10,719 nucleotides of DNA, from assembly GCA_014378805.1 (NCBI GenBank), contig JACMMY010000132.1, positions 1 through 10,719 on the forward strand, given 5' to 3'. Numbering within the stretch: position 1 is the first letter of the stretch; every line of letters begins with the position of its first letter. This DNA comes from Moraxellaceae bacterium (GTDB lineage Bacteria > Pseudomonadota > Gammaproteobacteria > Pseudomonadales > Moraxellaceae). Positions 6,405 to 10,719 of the stretch are shown here, one piece after another. Under the pieces are notes generated by a model. The model searched no databases. It was not told where the DNA came from and worked only from the letters and a program-made list of their open reading frames with translations. The position numbers were made by a program, and so were the translations under genes.

Positions 6405-8963
6405 CTAACATTTTTCAGTCTTTTTCGTAGAAATTTCCGAATCGTGTGTCGGTAAAAGCGTGATGATGCCATGCCTACTGATATCGAATTTCTTACCCAT
6501 CATCTGAGAAGCAACCTCTAAAGCAACGGGTTGAGACACGAGATACCCTTGTACATAATCACACCCTATCTCGCGCAAAATTTTCATCTGCTCTTTGGTT
6601 TCAACACCCTCAGCAATAACCGTTAGATCAAGATGATGACTCAGACCAATGATGGCACGAACGATATGCGCGTCTTTGCCGTCCTCAGCCAGTTTTTGTA
6701 TAAAGCTCTTATCGATCTTCAGCGTATTGACCTTAAAACTCGCCAGATAGTTCAACGAAGAATAACCTGTCCCAAAATCATCAATATAAATTTCAACTGC
6801 GGCGTCTCGTAAGCGATTGATATTCACCATACACATATCAGCATTACCGACAATTTGTGTTTCGGTAATTTCTAGATGCAAACTGCTCGGATTAATGTTG
6901 GCAGCATGAATCACAGCCAGAATCTGATCAGGCATATCAGATTGTGTCAGAAAGCTGGCGCAAAGATTGATACTAATGCTGGTTGTCTGATCACCAGCCT
7001 GCTGCCAGAGAGCCAATTGTTGAACCGTCTCCTGCAACACCCATTCGGTGATGGGAACAATCAGTCCTGTCTCCTCCGCCAATGGAATAAAGTGCACTGG
7101 CGACAGCAATCCTCGCTCTGGATGCTGCCAACGAATTAATGCTTCAAATCCAATCACCCTGCCATTGCTAATATTGAGGATAGGCTGATAATGCAAAACG
7201 AGCTGATTATCCTTAATCGCTTGCCGGAGTTCCGCCGCAAGTTTCAATCGCCCCACCGCCTGCCCGTGCATTTCATCGGCAAAGATCGTAAACGTACCAC
7301 GCCCCTTTTGCTTGGCATCCGACATGGCGATATCGGCATCGCGCAATAGCTCCTCTGGCTCATTATAATGTGGGGCATACATCGCAATCCCGATACTCAC
7401 ATCCAAATGAATATCTTGACCCGCAACAGTCACTGGCTTCTCGAGCTGTAACAGAATACGTTCCATAGCGTTGACGGCCTGACATTCATCAAATGCCTCG
7501 ATGAGAATTGCAAATTCGTCACCCCCCAATCTGGCAACGAAATCTTCCGAACGCACGCCCAGTTTTAAGTGTTGAGACAATTCCACCAAAAGACGGTCAC
7601 CACCGAGATGTCCAATACTGTCGTTGATCCATTTGAAGCGATCGACATTAATGAAAAGAATACTGAACCCAAAACCATTTTCGCGCTTTGCTCTTGCGAT
7701 GTCCATCCGCAGCCGATCAAAGAGATAAGCGCGGTTGGGAAGTCCTGTCAAAACATCATGCAAGGCTTTTATATTTAAATCTTGCTGTTGGCGCTTACGC
7801 TCAAAGACTCGGCCCAATTGATAACCGATATTATCCATGAGCGATAATAGCCGTTCATCGGGTGGTTTTCGCCGTAGTGAGAAAAACTCCAGCACAGCCA
7901 GCACTTTATTATCGAGCTTTACGGGGAAAACCACATGCAACTGGGGATAATTTTGAAGTTCACTTTGCGTGTTTGCATGACCTAGAATCGCGTGATAGTT
8001 TTGCCAACGTGCCGTACCATAATCGATCACCCGCTTGACCCAAGGAAGCAACGGGGAACGAAACATTTGTTCAATATCTAACCTCGCGCCCCCAAAGAGT
8101 TTCGAACCCACATAATGAGCTGAAATACTTTGCCCAGCATCGCCCACGGCTTGCACTCGACCTGCCACCCAGCCAGTATGGGCACACACGCGACCCAATG
8201 CTAAAGACAGTATGGAATCTACATCATCGGCATCGTTGACCAGCGTCGCAATTTCACTCACCATCTGCTGCTTGCTGCGCGTATGCATGAGGCTTTGAAT
8301 GAAGTCTCTTCTTGCCGCATACTCCATCAAATAACCTGTGACCACACAGATCAGTAAAGGCACCCAGAAATAGAGAAACATACCCACCCATGGAATGTGC
8401 ACACCATTGAGCCTCGCCGCTACAATCGCAAAAAGGAATGCTCCGATGGCGCTGCTCAGCGCTGAAAGTGACCTCAGCATCAGCAAGGAAAAGGCAACTA
8501 TGAGGACATAAATCGTCTCGCAACTCGCAACCTGACCCAACAGGGTGTTATCGAGTAATATTGCGCCGTAAATCGTACCGCTTAGCGAAATAAAGACGCC
8601 TAGACGCAGGGTAAACTCGACATAGTTATTGAGCCGAGTCAGTTGCGCACTGATCCAGATAATGAATAAAGCAAATCCGATGGGATAGACTGCATAGCCG
8701 CGCCACACGTCTTGCTCTGGATCATTGATCAATAGCTCGACTGGCAGTACGACCAATAAATAGAGCGCGATCAGACCATAGACGGAATACCGCACGGTGG
8801 AAGTCGCTTTAGTTCGGTAATCCTCGCGAAAGGCTTTTTCTAGATTAGAAGGCATGCGCAGCAGGCGAAAAATATTGTTGTTAATTCTTCTCAGATCAAG
8901 GTCGCTTGTGTCTCTTTCCATGGAAGCTGTAAGTTGTTCATAAGAAAAATTTGCTTTCTTCAT
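6405..8963 (-). CDS. Membrane-bound GAF-GGDEF-EAL cyclic di-GMP synthase/phosphodiesterase
   Basis: A c-di-GMP turnover enzyme in the inner membrane. Positions count from the GTG at 8966; the ATG at 8963 is preferred as start because GAGGAA (8972-8977) lies 8 bases before it. After about 55 polar residues come six hydrophobic helices (about 58-80, 91-109, 116-138, 145-165, 168-186, 193-215), probably a sensory module. A GAF-like domain follows (about 235-390). The GGDEF domain (about 400-562) has DVLTGLPNR, metal-binding Asp442, intact GGDEF (481-485) and an RSED inhibitory site (472-475) at the standard distance. The EAL domain (about 573-825) keeps EAL (608-610), Asn667, EITE (699-702), DDFGTGYSS (729-737), KID (750-752), EGVET (786-790) and QG (806-807). 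Both activities therefore look possible; which dominates cannot be read from sequence. The signal sensed is unknown. It ends convergently with the AraC-type gene and begins divergently from the CHAD gene. Confidence 0.95.
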   Translation of the reverse strand: MKKANFSYEQLTASMERDTSDLDLRRINNNIFRLLRMPSNLEKAFREDYRTKATSTVRYSVYGLIALYLLVVLPVELLINDPEQDVWRGYAVYPIGFALFIIWISAQLTRLNNYVEFTLRLGVFISLSGTIYGAILLDNTLLGQVASCETIYVLIVAFSLLMLRSLSALSSAIGAFLFAIVAARLNGVHIPWVGMFLYFWVPLLICVVTGYLMEYAARRDFIQSLMHTRSKQQMVSEIATLVNDADDVDSILSLALGRVCAHTGWVAGRVQAVGDAGQSISAHYVGSKLFGGARLDIEQMFRSPLLPWVKRVIDYGTARWQNYHAILGHANTQSELQNYPQLHVVFPVKLDNKVLAVLEFFSLRRKPPDERLLSLMDNIGYQLGRVFERKRQQQDLNIKALHDVLTGLPNRAYLFDRLRMDIARAKRENGFGFSILFINVDRFKWINDSIGHLGGDRLLVELSQHLKLGVRSEDFVARLGGDEFAILIEAFDECQAVNAMERILLQLEKPVTVAGQDIHLDVSIGIAMYAPHYNEPEELLRDADIAMSDAKQKGRGTFTIFADEMHGQAVGRLKLAAELRQAIKDNQLVLHYQPILNISNGRVIGFEALIRWQHPERGLLSPVHFIPLAEETGLIVPITEWVLQETVQQLALWQQAGDQTTSISINLCASFLTQSDMPDQILAVIHAANINPSSLHLEITETQIVGNADMCMVNINRLRDAAVEIYIDDFGTGYSSLNYLASFKVNTLKIDKSFIQKLAEDGKDAHIVRAIIGLSHHLDLTVIAEGVETKEQMKILREIGCDYVQGYLVSQPVALEVASQMMGKKFDISRHGIITLLPTHDSEISTKKTEKC

Positions 8964-9178
8964 CACTGTGGTTCCTCAAATCCATGATTGCAAAAGCGCC
9001 ATTAACGATGGCAACTTTGTAACATGATCTTCTATTAAAAGAATGAGTTAAGCAAGCAACACGAAAAGATATTATCCAGTGGGATAGCATCACGTTAACC
9101 AAGGGAATAATAGGCTCAAGCGCAGTGTTCCAGCCGAGATCAAATCCATGATCATGATATGCACCCTCCTCCCCTCGA

Positions 9179-9216
9179 AATAAAAAGTATTCAATATCAA
9201 TCTATTACTTTTTATT
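9179..9216. repeat. 11-bp inverted repeat upstream of the CHAD gene
   Basis: AATAAAAAGTA (9179-9189) and TACTTTTTATT (9206-9216) are perfect reverse complements separated by 16 bp. The right arm touches the candidate -35 box of the CHAD gene at 9215-9220, so a protein bound here could control that promoter. AT-rich arms are more easily made by chance than mixed ones. Confidence 0.6.
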
Positions 9217-9244
9217 GATTCAAAAATATCTTTAAATATACAAT
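9215..9244 (+). promoter_or_regulatory. Candidate sigma-70 promoter for the CHAD gene
   Basis: TTGATT (9215-9220) as -35 and TACAAT (9239-9244, five of six consensus bases) as -10 are 18 bp apart in an AT-rich stretch. Transcription would start near 9251, giving a leader of about 65 bases that contains the 9260-9294 hairpin. This comes from consensus matching only. Confidence 0.45.
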
Positions 9245-9259
9245 AGTCAGCTACACTAA

Positions 9260-9294
9260 TTTTTGAGCTGCGCGCATCATCAACAGCTCAAAAA
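9260..9294 (+). repeat. 11-bp inverted repeat (stem-loop) in the CHAD gene leader
   Basis: TTTTTGAGCTG (9260-9270) and CAGCTCAAAAA (9284-9294) are perfect reverse complements around a 13-base loop, ending 10 bases before the AAGGG Shine-Dalgarno. The T-tract is on the 5' arm and the A-tract on the 3' arm, so it cannot act as an intrinsic terminator on either strand. It is either a leader RNA hairpin or a protein-binding dyad just downstream of the candidate promoter. Confidence 0.7.
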
Positions 9295-9317
9295 CAAACG
9301 ACCCAAGGGCAACATTG

Positions 9318-10079
9318 ATGCCTAAACTTATTAAACTTCTTACCCATTCAATGCAACAGCTCCACGCACAAATCTGGGCGAGCCGAGAGCAGCTCACTCA
9401 ACAGGATCCAGAGGCGTTGCATCATTTAAGAGTCAGCTTACGACAACTGCGCAGTTTGTTGCATCCCTTACGCAATCATCTGAAAGAGGCAGAAGAATTA
9501 GACCAATTTGTAAAGAAAAATATGGTGTTAACCAATCCTATTCGTGATCGCGAGGTCTTAATTATCGAGCTTAAGCAATGCCTTATGCAGGATCTTGCCC
9601 AAGTCTATCAACAGGAATTAGACGCTGATCGTATGCTTGTGATCCAACAGCTCGAACTCGATGCCATCACTCAGCGACTGATCGCCTTACCACGACATTG
9701 GCAGCATTCACTGTCTAAACACGCAGTACATGATCTTGAAAAACATATTGATCAACAATGGCGGAAGCAGAATCAAAAACTGCATAAGCTCATCGAGCAA
9801 AAAATACCTGACAAGCATCACTTACGCGTTTTAATTAAACAATTACGCTATAGCAGTGAAACCTATAAAACCATCCTGACTAAACGCGCCAAGCAAGAAC
9901 AAACTCAGCTCAAATCCCTACAAGAATTATTGGGAACATGGCACGACTACTTTGTCTGGCTCACCTACGCAAAGCAACATAAGGAACTTGCATCATTGAT
10001 TTCACCATGGCAAGAGAAATTAGAATATTGGGAACAGCAATCGGATCGAGCACTCGAATCACTAAAATTGGCTTTTTAA
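9318..10079 (+). CDS. CHAD-domain protein (probable polyphosphate-binding)
   Basis: A 253-residue, almost wholly helical cytoplasmic protein consisting of one CHAD domain. Both conserved histidine/basic motifs are present: HHLRVSLRQLRSLL (35-48) and HHLRVLIKQLRY (167-178). The second is followed by the LQELLGTWHDYFVW segment (201-214), the usual L-x2-LG-x2-x-D signature. CHAD domains form two four-helix bundles with a basic channel that binds inorganic polyphosphate; the many Arg, Lys and His residues here fit that. There is no fused CYTH (triphosphatase) domain, and no polyphosphate kinase or phosphatase gene is visible nearby. ATG 9318 is preferred to the TTG at 9315 because AAGGG (9305-9309) lies 8 bases before it. 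The gene runs divergently from the GGDEF-EAL gene, and dusC follows 85 bp downstream. Binding of polyphosphate is known for other family members but unproved for this one. Confidence 0.9.
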   Translation: MPKLIKLLTHSMQQLHAQIWASREQLTQQDPEALHHLRVSLRQLRSLLHPLRNHLKEAEELDQFVKKNMVLTNPIRDREVLIIELKQCLMQDLAQVYQQELDADRMLVIQQLELDAITQRLIALPRHWQHSLSKHAVHDLEKHIDQQWRKQNQKLHKLIEQKIPDKHHLRVLIKQLRYSSETYKTILTKRAKQEQTQLKSLQELLGTWHDYFVWLTYAKQHKELASLISPWQEKLEYWEQQSDRALESLKLAF

Positions 10080-10100
10080 AGCGATCACAGGAAAAAGCAG

Positions 10101-10129
10101 TTCACCTTTTGCACAAAATCCGCTATAAA
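10101..10129 (+). promoter_or_regulatory. Candidate sigma-70 promoter for the dusC-like gene
   Basis: TTCACC (10101-10106, four of six) and TATAAA (10124-10129, five of six) are separated by exactly 17 bp, placing the transcript start near 10136. A second possibility is the extended -10 TGCTAAAAT (10150-10158), whose start would fall at about the ATG at 10165. I see no terminator between the CHAD gene and this promoter, so read-through from CHAD is also possible. Confidence 0.45.
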
Positions 10130-10164
10130 GATCGACTTTAAACGCGTCGTGCTAAAATTCTGTT

Positions 10165-10719
10165 ATGAAACTCATTCTCGCCCCGATGGAAGGTCTCACC
10201 GACCCACCCATGCGCCGTTTACTCACCGAAGTCGGATCATACGACTGGTGCGTGTCTGAGTTTATTCGCATCACCGACCAACTGCTTCCTGCACATGTTA
10301 TCTATGGCTATTGCCCTGAATTACACAATAACTGCAAGACTGACAGTGGGACTCCCGTACATATCCAATTCCTCGGTAATGATCCGATTGCGCTCGCAGA
10401 TAACGCCGCCTTCGCTGCAGAACTTGGCGCACCTGCGATTGATCTAAACTTTGGTTGCCCTGCAAAAACCGTCAACCGTCACCGTGGGGGTGCTGTCCTG
10501 CTCGATGAACCTGAAGTGGTACACGAGATTGTCGCAGCCGTCCGCAAAGCTGTGCCTGCACACATTCCTGTTTCGGCAAAAATGCGTCTCGGTTATCTGG
10601 ATGATGCCAAAACACTCGACAATGCACGTGCAATTGAATCGGCGGGGGCAGCTTGGCTCACGATTCATGCGCGAACCAAAATCGATGGCTACAAACCACC
10701 CGCGTATTGGGAAAAATTG
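10165..10719 (+). CDS. dusC: tRNA-dihydrouridine synthase, DusC type (3' end missing)
   Basis: Only the first 185 codons lie in the window; the family is about 310-330 residues long. The enzyme is an FMN-dependent TIM-barrel reductase that turns a uridine of tRNA into dihydrouridine using NADPH; E. coli DusC acts at U16. Visible landmarks are the FMN-binding start LAPMEGLTDPPMRR (5-18), QFLGNDP (68-74), and the catalytic loop DLNFGCPAKTVNRHRGG (93-109) with the proton-donor Cys98. SAKMRLG with Lys139 and TIHARTKIDGY with His168 contact FMN. The MEGLTDPPMR and HARTKIDGYKPPAYW forms point to DusC rather than DusA or DusB. The ATG at 10165 fits the family's N-terminus exactly. No Shine-Dalgarno sequence is visible in the 30 bases before it. 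Confidence 0.93.
   Translation, partial: MKLILAPMEGLTDPPMRRLLTEVGSYDWCVSEFIRITDQLLPAHVIYGYCPELHNNCKTDSGTPVHIQFLGNDPIALADNAAFAAELGAPAIDLNFGCPAKTVNRHRGGAVLLDEPEVVHEIVAAVRKAVPAHIPVSAKMRLGYLDDAKTLDNARAIESAGAAWLTIHARTKIDGYKPPAYWEKL

Larger units (their letters stand above)
8964..9317. promoter_or_regulatory. Divergent intergenic region between GGDEF-EAL and CHAD genes
   Basis: I see no gene in these 354 bp. The right half (from about 9178) is strongly AT-rich and holds two long inverted repeats and a candidate promoter, listed separately. The left half holds short dyads: GCCAT/ATGGC (8998-9012), TATCC/GGATA around AGTG (9073-9086), and the palindrome CATGATCATG (9147-9156). A possible minus-strand promoter for the GGDEF-EAL gene, TTGCTT with a 16-bp spacer to TAATAG in the 9020-9060 area, is a poor consensus match. 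Confidence 0.5.

Noticed and set aside
8254..8523. 89-codon open frame in another frame on the strand of the GGDEF-EAL gene
   Set aside because: It overlaps the membrane-helix coding region, and its sequence shows no domain or ribosome binding site support.
8996..9016. Sigma-54-like GG/GC element on the minus strand before the GGDEF-EAL gene
   Set aside because: The GG and GC are 7 bases apart instead of the required 10.

Overview
The window looks like chromosomal DNA of a gammaproteobacterium, most likely from the Pseudomonadales and probably Acinetobacter/Moraxellaceae-like. The basis is a hisIE-tatABC arrangement, E. coli-like TatABC proteins, a lipase closely resembling Pseudomonas LipA, and a DusC-type tRNA dihydrouridine synthase. 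This placement is inferred from protein resemblance and gene order; no search was run. I see no insertion sequence, phage gene, CRISPR array, rRNA or tRNA.

Layout: (1) 1-3749, plus strand, one tight gene cluster. It holds the 3' part of hisIE (histidine biosynthesis), then tatA, tatB and tatC (export of folded proteins), then a UvrD/FBH1-like superfamily 1 helicase. tatB/tatC overlap as ATGA and tatC/helicase share one base, so these three are probably translationally coupled. (2) 3771-3802, a perfect 14-bp stem with A and T tracts that works as a bidirectional terminator. (3) 3820-6236, a secreted class I.1-type lipase on the minus strand and a divergent AraC-family regulator on the plus strand, sharing a 356-bp intergenic region. 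The regulator start is covered by overlapping palindromes. The arrangement suggests, but does not prove, control of the lipase by the regulator. (4) 6405-8963, minus strand, a six-helix membrane GAF-GGDEF-EAL protein in which all c-di-GMP synthesis, inhibition and hydrolysis motifs are intact. (5) 8964-9317, an AT-rich divergent intergenic region with two 11-bp inverted repeats and a candidate promoter. (6) 9318-10079, a stand-alone CHAD-domain protein, probably polyphosphate-binding. (7) 10165 to the window end, the first 185 codons of a dusC-like gene with a candidate promoter and no visible Shine-Dalgarno sequence.

Most genes belong to known families. I could not identify a convincing undescribed system. 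The points most worth a second look are the helicase coupled to tatC, the lipase lacking an adjacent foldase but facing an AraC regulator with palindromes at its start, the dyads before the CHAD gene, the possibly leaderless dusC, and the unusual hydrophobic tail of TatB.
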